A stretch of 64,000 nucleotides of DNA from Anadara kagoshimensis (lineage: Eukaryota; Mollusca; Bivalvia; Arcoida; Arcidae): contig CM037868.1 of assembly GCA_021292105.1 (NCBI GenBank), positions 35,343,523 to 35,407,522 on the forward strand. Reading direction: 5' to 3'. Shown here piece after piece: positions 10,655 to 21,960 of the stretch; position 1 is the first letter of the stretch, and each line of letters begins with the position of its first letter. The position numbers and the translations under genes are program-made. The notes under the pieces are model-generated. The model did no database searches. It was not told where the DNA came from and saw only the letters and a list, made by a program, of their open reading frames with translations.

Positions 10655-10965
10655 CAATCAATGACGTCACGGTAATAGGCGTAAGCAAGAGATGAGTGAC
10701 GTCACATTATCAAATGTAATTACATGTATATACTATAACTTCATTTGGTCTCAAACAGAGTTTAATACGATCAAACATCATCAATGTAAATATATAGACA
10801 TCGGAAAATTACCCCATTCCTTATATTTACTATATTTTAAAAATATTAATTATATTGGCGCTCAAGTTTTCATCACATTTGAAAACAATTTTGAAATTTG
10901 CTGTTGGTGCATCTGTCAGTCAACGAGAGCATTTGACATCTGACGTCATCACGTCAGCGCGTGGA
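10655..10965. promoter_or_regulatory. Cluster of TGACGTCA (CRE-like) sites
   Basis: TGACGTCA occurs near 10662, 10697 and 10939, followed by atcacgtcag. No gene start is recognised next to it. It may be part of an uncharacterised repeat; several MITEs here also carry gacgtca. Confidence 0.3.
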
Positions 10966-11088
10966 GCAATGTCCTTAAAGTTGCAAATTATAGGCGGCGT
11001 TAAAGCTTTATTGAAGCAAAGATGTTGCAATTGTTAATTTATTAAAATACTATCTTAAACTATTACTAATATTTTGTGTATTGATGAC

Positions 11089-11092
<4 letters not shown>

Positions 11093-11142
<50 letters not shown>
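11093..11142. repeat. (CT)n microsatellite
   Basis: Pure CT tract. Confidence 0.95.
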
Positions 11143-11149
<7 letters not shown>

Positions 11150-11379
11150 ACTTTATACTTTATCTATATGCCCAAACTATTGTTTAACGTGGTGATCTCG
11201 TTAAAACCGAGGACAAGAATCTAGGCACCAGCATGATTTTTTTTTTGGTTAGAACATGGGGGCAATTTTTTCCAGAGTCCAATATCTGCGACCTATTGAT
11301 TTCACATTAGGACTGTTTTTGATTGCCATATACCACCAAATCTTAAAATTCTAATAAATCTCCAAAAGGGTGCAGAGAT

Positions 11380-12330
11380 ATTTATCATATTCTTGCCAAA
11401 AGTAAAATAGAAACACCAACTAGTCAATCTAAATAGTCTGATCAGTGTATTTACATTGCTAACCAGAAATGGTCAAACATATATTTACTTCCATTCAAAA
11501 CAACACAAAATAGTACAATTCAGTGGTTTCAGTTCAAGATTCTACATAGAATAATTGAAACAAATTCCTATTTAACATATAAAACTATTTTTTCAGATAA
11601 AACCTGTAATCAATGTAAGAATATAGAGGAATCTATAGAGCATATGTTCTATTATTGCCCAAAGGTACAAACTCTATAGAATGATTCACAAACCTGGATA
11701 CTAAATATATTACAAATTGACCTAAACCTTGATCTATTATCAATCCTGTTTGGAAAAACCATGTCATTAAAAGCAAATAAAGTCATTAATTTCATAATTT
11801 TACACACTAAGTACTATATTTTTAAAATGAAATTGAAACAATCAGAGGTTCACATACTTAGTTTACAAAACTACTTGCAAGAATATTTTTCATTGAAAAA
11901 TATATTATGTTTAAGAACTGCAAATGGCAAGAATACGATAAATATTGGAAGCACTGGATGAATTTGTTTTAAGATATAACTGTTCTCCTCCCTCCCCAAA
12001 TGAGCTTTAATATTCTTTAGGATTTCCTTAAAAGGAAAAAAGCAATTAACCATTTGTGTATCCAATTTTATTTTTTACATAATAAATATTAAAGACTACC
12101 ATTAGATATGTAGAAGGCATTATTTCTACCATATACATATGTGGAATTAATTAATATAACCTGATAAGCACCCAAAATTTGTGAATTATCTCCCTTTATA
12201 TATAAAACATGTAACTGTGTTAAGAAATGTCTTTATTTGTCTTTCTGTTAGTATTTGTATACTATGCTCTTTTTGTTGTATGATTATATCATGTAATGTG
12301 TCAATAAAAATAATAAAAATAAAAAAAGGA
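11380..12330 (+). pseudogene. LINE 3' end, L1/Tx1-like
   Basis: The plus frame reads WFQFKILHRIIETNSYLTYK, then CNQCKNIEESIEHMFYYCP, the C-terminal zinc-ribbon region (C-x2-C ... H-x4-C) found after the reverse transcriptase in L1/Tx1-type LINEs. An in-frame stop (about 11680) precedes a further open block to 11961. The 3' UTR ends in an A-rich aataaaaataataaaaataa tail near 12330. It is 5' truncated and dead. Exact clade is uncertain. Confidence 0.7.
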
Positions 12331-12400
12331 CTGTTGATATATAAATGTACTTTCTACAATTGCCATGTGATGTACTAACATATGATATGTGATAAAAGTC

Positions 12401-12471
12401 GATTAGGATACAATTCTACGGGCCTGTAGATGGTCTTTATATAGAGGTGGTCTTTTAGGCAGGTTGGACTG
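12401..12471 (+). mobile_element. MITE fragment, CAGTCCAACCTG family
   Basis: Only the right half (gatacaattctac ... ggcaggttggactg) remains. Confidence 0.65.
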
Positions 12472-12555
12472 TATTACAATCTTTATAATTTTCAAGTTCC
12501 ATAAGACCACCTCATGTAGCTTAATTAATTAATGCCCATAATCATTTGAATAACA

Positions 12556-13096
12556 TACAGTACAGACCTGTTGAATGCTTAACACTGAGCTAACGAAAAA
12601 TGAGTCGACGTTCGGCTGTCGTTTTACCAAAATATTGTTAGCAACTATCACGAAACTGCCAAGAATTAAATAATAGGTGTTTAGATAATAAAACCACTGC
12701 TGAGTTGGTAGAGTGCTCGCTCCGTAAGTGGAAGGATGTGGGTTCGATCCCATGCCGGGTCTGACCCAAGACTTGAAAGTGGGTAGTGACTATTCTTTCG
12801 CCAAGCACTCGGCATTACGAAATAAAAGCCACGGTTCTTTCGGTTGGGAACTTAAAATAAACAAGGTCCTGTGTCACGGTAGGCTTGGCACGATAAAGAA
12901 CCCTGCTGTATAATGCCATCAGCGCAACGAACAGACAAAATTTCTTTGCCTATAGCTCGTGAAATTTTCATGACTGGGACGTTAAACACCATTACTCTCT
13001 CTCTCTCCCTCTCTAGATAATAAATAACAACAAGCCGTGATTAGCTTTACTTACTCTTTAGCTCAGTGTTAAACTTTTGACATGTTTGTACTGCAT
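12556..13096. mobile_element. TIR element interrupted by a SINE
   Basis: Left end tacagtacagacctgttgaa plus cttaacactgagctaacga. Right end is the inverse, tagctcagtgttaaactttt ... gtttgtactgc. A family-1 SINE occupies 12693-13015 inside it. Confidence 0.65.
12693..13015 (+). mobile_element. tRNA-derived SINE, family 1
   Basis: Head ctgagttggtagagtgctcg and B box gtgggttcgatccc, then the family body (cttgaaagtgggtagtgact, cacggttctttcggttggga) and tail. The tail ends in CT repeats. Confidence 0.85.
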
Positions 13097-13261
13097 GTGT
13101 ATTGTTTTATTATTTGATAGTGGTTTTTACAAATGATGTTATTGTTAAAATGTGTCGCCTATTTAAATGCTTTCAATGCTACTTATTTCTTAATGTAAAA
13201 AATAAATACTTTATATAGATCTTTTATATTGTTATTTTTATTCATAATTTAAACCAAATTA

Positions 13262-13438
13262 CAGTCAAACCTGTCTATAAAGGCCATCTTAGGAAACCAG
13301 TAACATTTACTTTTATTGGCAGGTGGCTTATATACAGGTTCAAATAATATGAATAAAGAATAATTGGGATACAATTCTACTGACCTTGATACCCAGGTGG
13401 CCTTTATATAGAGGTGGCATTGAAGGCAGGTTAGACTG
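13262..13438 (+). mobile_element. MITE, CAGTCCAACCTG family, TA-flanked
   Basis: cagtcaaacctgtctataaa ... aaggcaggttagactg, TA on both sides. Confidence 0.85.
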
Positions 13439-14035
13439 TATTGAGGCAAGTATATTTCAACACCGCTAATGATGATTATTATTTTTATACCTCTTCTGTT
13501 AACCAAGTATATAATACTTGTTGCCCTGCTGAACATGAGGATTAGAAACAATATGCCAGTCTTACGTGTTGTTTCAGTGCTGCATTTTAATACTACATTA
13601 CAATTTACAGAAAATAGACTTTTCTGTTTGTAAAATTCTGATATATTGCACATGTATTTTCACGATCTGTTTCGGTACGTATCAGATCCATGTTTGCGAA
13701 ATGTGACTAAGCTGCTCTAAATTGTAAATCGGATATACCTTTACAGATATTTTAGGTTTACCTGGTCAACAGGTAATTCTCGGAAATGAAGTATGATTTA
13801 TTTATTATTGTTCGCGGAAATGAAGTTTATATTTATCGCGGAGATGAAGTTTTAAAATTTTCAAAAGTTTGCAGAGATGAAATGAAAACATGCAAGGCTG
13901 GGATTGTTACTGATCCACGTGTTCAGTAGGGTCAACAGGTATTACACCTGACTAACAGAAGAGGTACAACAATTTTAATTTTCATTCGCGGTCTTAAAAT
14001 AGCCTACTACTGGGCAATATGCAAGGAGTGTGGAT
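13439..14035. other. Intergenic, nothing recognised
   Basis: Contains a short degenerate repeat of gcggaaatgaagtt / gcggagatgaagtt near 13780-13880. No coding signal. Confidence 0.5.
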
Positions 14036-14165
14036 TTAAGTTCTCATCCGTAAGAACTGCTACTTTATTTTCGTAATGTCGAGTGCTTGGCGACATATCA
14101 GTCGCTATCACCTTTCAAGTACTAGGTCAGACTCAGTTCACTTATGGAGCGAGCCAGCTGGTACG
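14036..14165 (-). mobile_element. SINE family 1 fragment
   Basis: taatgtcgagtgcttggcga and cacctttcaagtactaggtc match the SINE body in reverse orientation; ends lost. Confidence 0.6.
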
Positions 14166-14445
14166 AACCCCATTTAACAGTAACGTATACAGCACGACTA
14201 TTCCATAATTTTCATACGAGTAACTACCCTTTGACCGTATGTAAGATGGGTTGTTTTATGTTGGGCAGCCTTTTTTACCATTTTTAAAGCAAAAACTCTA
14301 TACGCTATAGATGGTCAAGATAAGGCAAAAAAGTCTCGGTTCGATAGGAACCCTACCACTCAACTAGCAGGACATGCATTTCACTAATTACGATGATGTC
14401 ATGCGAAACAATTTCTTTGCCACGATTGAAGAATTCACCTAATTA

Positions 14446-14607
14446 CAGCTCCACCTGCCTTACAGGCCACCTCTATATAAGGGTTACCTGCTTATAAAGG
14501 CCAGTAGAATTGTATCCAAAGTTTTCTCTATTCATACTATTAGAACCTGTATATAAAGGCCACTTTTACTGGTTACCATGGTTGGCCTTTATAGACAGGT
14601 TTGACTG
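14446..14607 (-). mobile_element. MITE, CAGTCCAACCTG family, TA-flanked
   Basis: Inverted copy: cagctccacctgccttacag ... tagacaggtttgactg. Confidence 0.8.
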
Positions 14608-14834
14608 TATTTAAACTGAGCTTGTTATATATATATGGTAAATGATGACAATAAAAGTCGGTTAAAATTTGTACATTTTAAACTACATAAACTACAACTA
14701 ACTTTTTTTATTATTAATTTTTGTACAAGTTTACTTTCACTGTTGTACAACGTGCACGGTTTATTGTGGCATAAATAGAGCCAAACAACGAATGCAGGCT
14801 ACACCAGGGTAAGTTGAAAACTATTTTTAGGTGA

Positions 14835-15058
14835 GTAAGCAGAAATTTTGACTTTTAAGTGCGCTCAGGACAATGTACAAGGAGGGTCTTTAAAGTGACA
14901 CGGTACGTTTGTTGTTAAGATTTCTTGCGTGACTTTCATCTCTTAATGGCAAATGCTTGGTGAAAGAACTGACACTACAAACTTTCAAGTCTTCGTCCGA
15001 ACCCACGACCTACAACATATGAAGCGAGTATTCTACCAATTAAGTTACAGTGGTGGTA
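14835..15058 (-). mobile_element. SINE family 1, diverged
   Basis: cagaaattttgacttt, tttcaagtcttcgtccgaac and the tRNA-like head gagtattctaccaattaag are recognisable in reverse. Confidence 0.65.
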
Positions 15059-15173
15059 CACAATGTGCAACAAATCGTAATGAAGTCAAAAGATTGAGTC
15101 TCCAGACGGGAGGTATTTTGATTTTTACAAAATAAAATAATAATGATGTATTTAACTTCTCATCTTGAGCATC

Positions 15174-15350
15174 AATCTTTTGAACTTCATTAGGCGTCGA
15201 AATTGTCAAAGGATAATGAAATCCGGAATACATTAGGGGTCGAAATTGTCAACGGATTATCGAATCCGGAATTTAGCAGGGGTCGAAATTGTCATTGGAT
15301 GATGAAGTCTGGAGTTCATTAGGCGTTGTAATTTCGACGTCTAATGAAGT
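15174..15350. repeat. 43-bp tandem repeat, about four units
   Basis: The core ggtcgaaattgtc recurs at a 43-base spacing (15193, 15236, 15279, 15322), with decreasing similarity to the right. Confidence 0.85.
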
Positions 15351-15766
15351 CTTGGCTTAATTAGAGTTCAAATCCATAAACAGTTGCCACAAGACACATT
15401 CTATGTATCGACGTCTACGGTGTATAATGTTTGGTTAATTCAAATACTGTAAAACGTTGTTTATGATAAAAATGTTGTTTTTTTTTTGCTTTTTTTTTGT
15501 TTTGTTTTGTTTTTTTTACAATTTTTCTAGTTGAGACAACGGTCTAAGGTTTTTGCACCCACGCCATTAAGAGGATGACGGAGATAAAACTTGTCCCCAG
15601 ATAAACTACCAGAACATCATATTTATCTCGCATTCGTCCCATTTCTCTGTCACTACAGCATCACTTTACGCTTATAAACACAACCTCCCACACACACAGA
15701 TTGTTATAGATCTACCGTAACGAGAGAGAGGTGGTACCCCCTCTTGTTGTGGATATTTTAGCAATG

Positions 15767-15834
15767 TAATCATAAAATACATTCAAAAAATGGTATATGA
15801 CAATATGCCATTTTTTGAATGTATTTTATGATTA
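15767..15834. repeat. Perfect foldback (hairpin)
   Basis: Arms of about 27 bases (atcataaaatacattcaaaa ... and its complement) around a short loop. A decayed relative lies at 25160-25250. Confidence 0.85.
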
Positions 15835-16009
15835 ATTCTCTCTCTATGTCTGCCTCTGCCCCCCTCTCCCTCTCTCAAATAGCGGGTTTTTAGCATTACA
15901 ACTAACCTATTGTAGATCTGGGGATACAAGATTTGTCCCAACATTGCTGGTGGTATCCCTACTGTGCTTGTCACGTAGCTGATCATTATCCACAGATCAA
16001 TAGCTGGAG

Positions 16010-16051
<42 letters not shown>

Positions 16052-16140
16052 GCCTCTGTCTCTCTGTTTGTCTCAGTCTGTCTGCCCCTCTGTCCCTGTC
16101 TATCTCCGTCTTTCACTCTCCCTGTCTGTCTCTCTGTCTT
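16010..16140. repeat. (CT)n and CTGTCT-rich tract
   Basis: Pure CT from about 16014-16047, then degenerate ctgtctgtct. An apparent Ser/Leu-rich frame here is repeat-derived. Confidence 0.9.
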
Positions 16141-16199
16141 CTTGCGGACTGATGGAGATTAAAAGCAACAGTAATCACAAAGTTCTTTTAATCGTTATA

Positions 16200-16620
16200 T
16201 CATCGGTGTTAAAACCCCTCACCAAGACGACGATGACGACGACGACAACAGCGTGATGACGACGACAACTGCGTGACGACGACGACAACGACAACGACGG
16301 CGACGACGAATGCATGATTGCAAATTAAAGGTCAGGTGAGAAAAAATCAACCTTTAACAAAACAAAATTATTCCCGACAATTTTTTACTTACTCCAGAAT
16401 TGTGTACAATAAATAATTAAAAAAATATAAAATGAATGAATAAATAAATAAATATAACAAACACAAAAACAAATATAAATAAAAAAATAAATAAAAAAAT
16501 ACGTAAGCAACAATAAATATAAATAAATGAAAAAAGGATAAGAAAGTAATACATGAATTCAAAAAAAAAAAAAAATAAATAAATAAATAAATGTAAACAG
16601 CAGTCATCAACATTTGATCA
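16200..16620. repeat. Low-complexity GACGAC and AAAT tracts
   Basis: gacgacgac-type trinucleotide repeat at 16226-16310 and aaat/aaataa-rich sequence at 16415-16600. No gene. Confidence 0.85.
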
Positions 16621-17088
16621 CATTGCTCAGAGTTTCATTTATATTCAACCTTCAGCCGTTGAACCGTCCTGACCCGTTTCAAAAATGCCGTTACCCTATT
16701 GAATAATTCACAAAAGATGAATTCCATGTCATTTCGATGTAAAAATGCATAATATATACTAAAGATAAATACTAAAAAAGGATTATTAAAACTTATTTAA
16801 TCAAAAAATTAGAATAAAAAATTCTTTTCCCACGCCATTACAAAGTATAGGAACAAGAGCAATGAGTTTTAAGTCTGTGCGCGTTTCATTTCTTCTAAGA
16901 AAAGCCCTTAGATACGGTTTGCATTAACGGCTCAATGGCCGTTATGATCGAGAAAAGCATGAAATAATCTTTAAATCATTTATTTATTTAAATCTATATA
17001 ACTTCAAATAAAAAAAATATTTTTTGATGAAGTCAAAGTTCTCTAGAACGTGAATGGGGTTAATATTTAAATATGAATACACATAAAT
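16621..17088. other. Intergenic, nothing recognised
   Basis: AT-rich, no family or frame. Confidence 0.5.
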
Positions 17089-17308
17089 AGTACAGACATG
17101 TCGAAAGTTTAACAGTAAACTCTTAAGACATTTAGTCGAAAAAAAAGATTGTCGAGTGGCCGAGGTTTGGATAGTCGGTGATCAAAAAGCTGCCTTGAAG
17201 AGATAGGTGGCAGTTGCTGAGATATGGCTAACGAGCTACCCAGATCCGCAGTCGATTCGGCATTAATTCGTTAGTTTAGTGTTAAACTTTCGACAGGTCT
17301 GTACTGTA
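17089..17308. mobile_element. Short TIR element (TACAGAC family)
   Basis: tacagacatgtcgaaagttt at left and gttaaactttcgacaggtct at right are inverted; about 220 bp. Same family as 12556-13096. Confidence 0.7.
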
Positions 17309-17333
17309 TATACCTCTATCTACGTATACAGAC

Positions 17334-17843
17334 CCGTCAAAAGTTTAACACTTGGCTAACGAAAATAAATCGAAGGTCGTCTGTCGAGTTGTCTATATGT
17401 GCATAGCAAGCAAACATCGGTAAAATTGTCGAGAGATAGGTAGCAGATGACGAGGAGCAGAGAATATAGCCGCAGATTCGGCACTAATTTGGTGGTTTCG
17501 TGTTTAAATTCCGAAAGTTGAGTTGAGTGATGGTGTTTAATGTCCCAGTCAACATTATTTCACTTATATCGAGACGTCGGCAGCTATAGGCGAAGGTGTA
17601 GAAATTTTGCCTGTGCTTTGCGCTGATGGTATTATACAGGGTCCTTTATCCTACCACGCCTATCGTGACACGGGACCTCGTTTATGTTAAGTTCCCATCC
17701 GAAAAAACCGTGACTTTCATTACGTAATGTCGATTTCTTGGTAAAGGAACAAAATAGCTAGTGAGGGGCCGCAATGAGTCCCCCCTTCCCCGATTTGACA
17801 CTAATTTGGTAGTTTGGTGTTAAACTTTCGACATAACTGTATA
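17334..17843. mobile_element. TIR element (TACAGAC family) interrupted by a SINE
   Basis: Left end gtatacagacccgtcaaaag, right end tggtgttaaactttcgacat. The motif cactaatttggt appears on both sides of the SINE at 17518-17750. Confidence 0.6.
17518..17750 (-). mobile_element. SINE family 1, head truncated
   Basis: Full tail and body in reverse orientation (cgaaggtgtagaaattttgc); stops before the tRNA-like head. Confidence 0.75.
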
Positions 17844-18151
17844 GCACGCATCAGAAAGTGTGTATAATATATATTTAATTTCAGTCCATACAACGGATTT
17901 AAATTCTCATAAAAGTCCTTGAAATATTATTATATAAATATGACATGATGGTTTATCTGCGGATAGTTATAAATTAAAATTGTCATGTGATTCTTAAAAT
18001 TTTTTTTCATGAAATTGTTAAGTGCTACTTTTGAACTTTAACAAAATAATTCATAAAAAGTACAACTTTTTAAATTCATTATTTCATTAAAATTTAATAG
18101 TAGCACATGACAAAATTATACCATTTAAATGTAAGTTATATTAATTGTTAT

Positions 18152-18215
<64 letters not shown>

Positions 18216-18323
18216 TACAGTATAATGTTATTTTCGGTACTTCGTTATAAATTATCCGTATGTCTGAAAACATTTGTCATGCTGTAATTTTTTGAACATT
18301 TCAATCAGAAAAGTAAAATTTTA
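17844..18323. repeat. AT-rich DNA with (TTTA)n at 18142-18216
   Basis: Long pure tttatttattta tract; the rest has no recognisable feature. Confidence 0.85.
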
Positions 18324-18602
18324 GTGAAAGGTCGTGGGTTCGAACCCCGACCGCGTCTGGCCCAAGACTTGAAAGTGGGTAGTGACTGTTGTTTCGCCAA
18401 GCATTCGGTATTACGAAATGAAAATCACGGTTCTTTCGGATGGGAACTTAAAATAAACGATGTTCCGCTTCATGGTAAGCTTGTCACGATAAAGAACCCT
18501 GCTGTATAAATGCTTAGACAAAATATCTGAACCTTCGCCTATAGCTGGCGACGTCTGGATATAAGTGAAATCCTCTTGGTGGGACGGTAAACACCATTAC
18601 TA
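18324..18602 (+). mobile_element. SINE family 1, A box lost
   Basis: Starts at the B box (cgtgggttcgaaccccga), then the full body and tail. An apparent 61-codon frame is the SINE itself. Confidence 0.8.
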
Positions 18603-18655
18603 ATAAATGAAATAAAACAGCCACAATGCCCCTCATTTGATCTTTTATGTTACAG

Positions 18656-18835
18656 TGCACACTCTCTCTGTCGGTGACAGTTTAAAACGTCAAGTGTCAT
18701 CGGGGTATATAGACATTCATTTTCACTATTAGTAGGCTTATTTTTTGTTGTATATTCGCACACTCTCTCTGTCGGAGACCCTTTGAATTCACCTCAATTG
18801 GGGTATACAAAATTCATTCGGATTATTTTTGTTAG
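18656..18835. repeat. Two-copy direct repeat
   Basis: cacactctctctgtcggtga (about 18659) and cacactctctctgtcggaga (about 18768), each followed by tcggggtatata/ttggggtataca. Origin unknown. Confidence 0.6.
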
Positions 18836-18982
18836 ATGATCCATCTTTTGTTTAACACACGTTCACTTTTGGGTACAAAGTGTGTTACAAAATCGCACCG
18901 ACTAATAAATTAAGCCTACAGAGTTTTAATGCCACTGTTAACGATCACTGTCAGTTAGGTAATTTGTCTATTTTATTAAGTA

Positions 18983-19159
18983 CAGTAACATCAGTCTATA
19001 AAGGCAACCCAAGGGAACCAGTAAAAGCGGCCCTTATGGGCAGATGGCCTGTATATATACACGTTCAAATAATATAAATAAAGAACGATACAATTCTACT
19101 GGCATTATAAGCAGATAGGTGACCCTTACATAGAGGTGGTTTTAAGGCAGGTTGGACTG
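18983..19159 (+). mobile_element. MITE, CAGTCCAACCTG family, TA-flanked
   Basis: cagtaacatcagtctataaa ... aaggcaggttggactg. Confidence 0.8.
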
Positions 19160-19212
19160 TACTTTGTTACTTACTTAAAAGTAAAGCAAATGCAAGTGAT
19201 AGATAGATTAAT

Positions 19213-19536
19213 TTAATGGGGTTTTACGTCCCAGTCAAAAATATTTCACTTATATCGTGACGACACCAGCTATATGTGAAGTGGCAGAAAATTTAGCCTT
19301 TGCAGTGCGCTTAAGGCAATGTGGGGGGGGGGGGAGGGCTCGTTAAAGTGCCACACCTGCCGTGAATCGGAGTATCGGTTTTCAAGGTCTCCAATGGGGC
19401 CCGTGACTTTCATTTCTAAATGCCGAAAGAACAGTCACTTTCTATTTTCAAGTCTTAAGTCAGACCCGGAGTTCGAACCCACGACCACGACCTCCACGTA
19501 CGAAGCGAGCACTCTACCAACTGAGCTACTGTAGTA
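19213..19536 (-). mobile_element. SINE family 1
   Basis: Complete in reverse, ending in gagcactctaccaactgagc. Holds a run of 13 G at about 19322-19334. Confidence 0.8.
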
Positions 19537-19599
19537 GATGACTTACTTGGTAACAGTAGTAGTTGTAGTCGCCGTTGTCTCATTTCACTCATTTCGGGG

Positions 19600-19880
19600 G
19601 CCTATGTGGTTGCAATTGAATGGTCCAAAGGGGGCGCTAACGCATCACAGCCCCTCTCACCGTGGTCTCAAGGGAGCGCTAACGGACCACAGCGCCTCTC
19701 ACCGCGTACCGCGTAAGTTCGAATCTCGCTCGGGCAGATCCTAGTCCGAGAAAGTTCAATTGCCGAAGGCCGATGGGTACTCCGGTTTCTTCCTATATTC
19801 TAGACTGACAGCCTCAAAATCAGTGAAACAAAATCTTGACTAGGGGGTAAAATACCACTAATCCAGCCATCCGGCATCCA
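19600..19880 (+). mobile_element. SINE family 3 (tRNA-derived), fragment
   Basis: B-box-like gttcgaatctcgctcgggca followed by agttcaattgccgaaggccg and gggtactccggtttcttcc, the body seen in several marine-animal tRNA SINEs. Related to 26890-27060 and 30180-30345. Confidence 0.5.
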
Positions 19881-20561
19881 CCCATAATTTCACTCATTCA
19901 AACTCGGAAACTAGCTGATAGTGTATACAATGAAAACTTATTATTTTGACATGAAATATAGCAAGAAGAAGTACATGTCTTAAACTAAAAGTCTTCCATT
20001 GGAAACAATAAAAAACCAGTCATTCTCAATGTTCAAATCACAATCTCAAAGCAAAGTTAAAACACTGAAACTATAAAGAAAGTTGAGGTTTGAAAATATA
20101 ATTTTGTTTTATTTACGACCGTGGTTAAAATTAAATGAGTGTATCAAATATTTTCCAGTCGAATTAAAATCCTATTTTGGAACTTTTAAAATTTTAACGC
20201 CGTCAACTCGTTAGTCCATTAATAACATTTGTACATGTATGTTTCGTTATTTTGCGTGCAACTGATTTTTACATGGTTGAAAACTTTGGAAATCATCTTT
20301 TTAATTTAATGGAATGATGCCTTCAAACTTAGCTTAATTTTTATTAATTTCACTTCCGGAGTAGAAATTAAAAAAAAATTTAATAAAAAAAAATTAAACT
20401 TAATTCATATGATTTTTTTAAAAAAAAATTTAAAATGAAATAATTCTTTAAAAATCAGCTTTTTTTCATTAGAAAATCATCATTAGCACACATTGATATT
20501 GTCCGATACAAACAATATACTTATACACATTAAATTCTTTATTTTTTTCTCTTTAAACCAA
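19881..20561. other. AT-rich intergenic DNA
   Basis: A faint PLE tail (tgttcaaatcacaatctcaa and flanks, 19985-20085, minus) is the only recognisable piece. Confidence 0.4.
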
Positions 20562-20765
20562 ACCACTACGGTAGCTCAGTGGTAAAGTGCTCACTTCGTT
20601 TGTGGGAGGCAATTGGTTCGAACCTCGACCGGGTCTGACCAAGACTTGAAATTAAATAGTGACTGACTCAGCATTCAAATGTAGAGAGACCTTAAAAACT
20701 TATGCCCTTGTCTAAAACTTCACCTATAGCTGGTAACGTTTCGATATAAGTGAAATATTCTTTTA
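20562..20765 (+). mobile_element. SINE family 1, internally deleted
   Basis: Clear A box (ggtagctcagtggtaaagtg) and B box (tggttcgaacctcga), then a shortened body and a tail cgatataagtgaaatattct. Confidence 0.8.
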
Positions 20766-20839
20766 ATCGATACAATGCACACATAATGTTACGTATGAAA
20801 TGTATGGAGATATCGGATTTTTATATGTGACACTAAAAC

Positions 20840-20885
20840 TAAAAATCATTATTATTAATATTATTATTATTATTATATAATGTAG
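20840..20885. repeat. (ATT)n tract
   Basis: attattaatattattattat-type trinucleotide repeat. Confidence 0.85.
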
Positions 20886-20915
20886 ATGATAACTTGTGTA
20901 GTTCACTAGAAGGGA

Positions 20916-21360
20916 GTTTTACCGGAATATTTGCAAAATTCCGGAATAGTTAGACACTTTCCGTAATCTTTTAAAAAATCCGGAATCTTCAGACAAAAAT
21001 CCGGAATAATAAGTCAAAATCCAAAATAATTAGGCAAAATCGGAATAATCAGACAAAATCCGGAATAATCGGTCAAAATCCGGAATAATTAGGCTATATT
21101 TTTACGGTAAATTTTCCGAAATCTAAAGATTCCGGATTTTGTCTGATTATTCCGGGTTTTGTCTAATTATTTCGGATTTTTTCCTAATTATTTCGGATTT
21201 TGACCTATTTTTCCGGAAAATGTCCAATTATTACCGTAAAGTATTTAAAAAATTTAAATTTTCAATTTGCGCCTTTTTGTCTTTCTTCACCGACGTGCAA
21301 ATAGTCACACTTTCAATGAATATGTGTAAGGGGAAAAAATACCTGACAAATACTTGTAAT
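20916..21360 (-). repeat. Head-to-head CCGGAATAAT array, copy 1
   Basis: About 20-bp units of the form ccggaataataagtcaaaat run in one orientation up to about 21095 and as complements afterwards. The centre reads tttttacggtaaattttccg. The array and flank (gacgtgcaaatag, aaaaaatacct) match 26440-26860 and 29710-30150 in the opposite direction. Confidence 0.8.
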
Positions 21361-21960
21361 AAATTTTCCGCCCTCGATCAGCCGCCATTTTTAATTTGCC
21401 GGTATGGTGTTCACCGTGCCTATGTATTTATTTTAAATGTATTTAGTTTTCTAAACTACGACAAATAAAATATCAGAAATTTAATTATTAATCAATTTGT
21501 TCTTTGTAAATAGGAACAACTTAAATATTTATTATACTTCCACGAACAAAAAATACAGTAGATTTATAATTATATCATCGTTTCGAGTGTAGATAATTTC
21601 GAAATAATGTACATTGAATGGTTTATTTTATCTACATGGAATATTTTCGTAGGGTAATATTTTCTTTGGTCCATGCAAGTAAATATTGTTCATATACAAT
21701 AATTTATGGATAAGCCATGACATTTATTCCACCGGATAGATTTTACTATGAAAGCATATCCTCCCGAACACATTTTCACCCGGATAAAATTATCGATTGC
21801 ATAACCACTTTGCTGTGATGATTTTTATTTTCTTAATACCCTGTATGAACCTTGAATGCTTGATTTACACTATCCCGCGGATACTCCAAAACCCATAATT
21901 TCTTACTATATATATATGTTGTATAAATAGTTATTAATTTTCACAGTTCAATTGTTTCTG
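21361..21960. other. Intergenic, nothing recognised
   Basis: AT-rich; no coding or repeat family recognised. Confidence 0.5.

Noticed and set aside
15933..16256. 107-codon Ser/Leu-rich frame
   Set aside because: Translation of a (CT)n / CTGTCT tract.
21139..21468. 109-codon frame with SDF/ISDF repeats
   Set aside because: Comes from the CCGGAATAAT array; the repeated peptide mirrors the 20-bp units.
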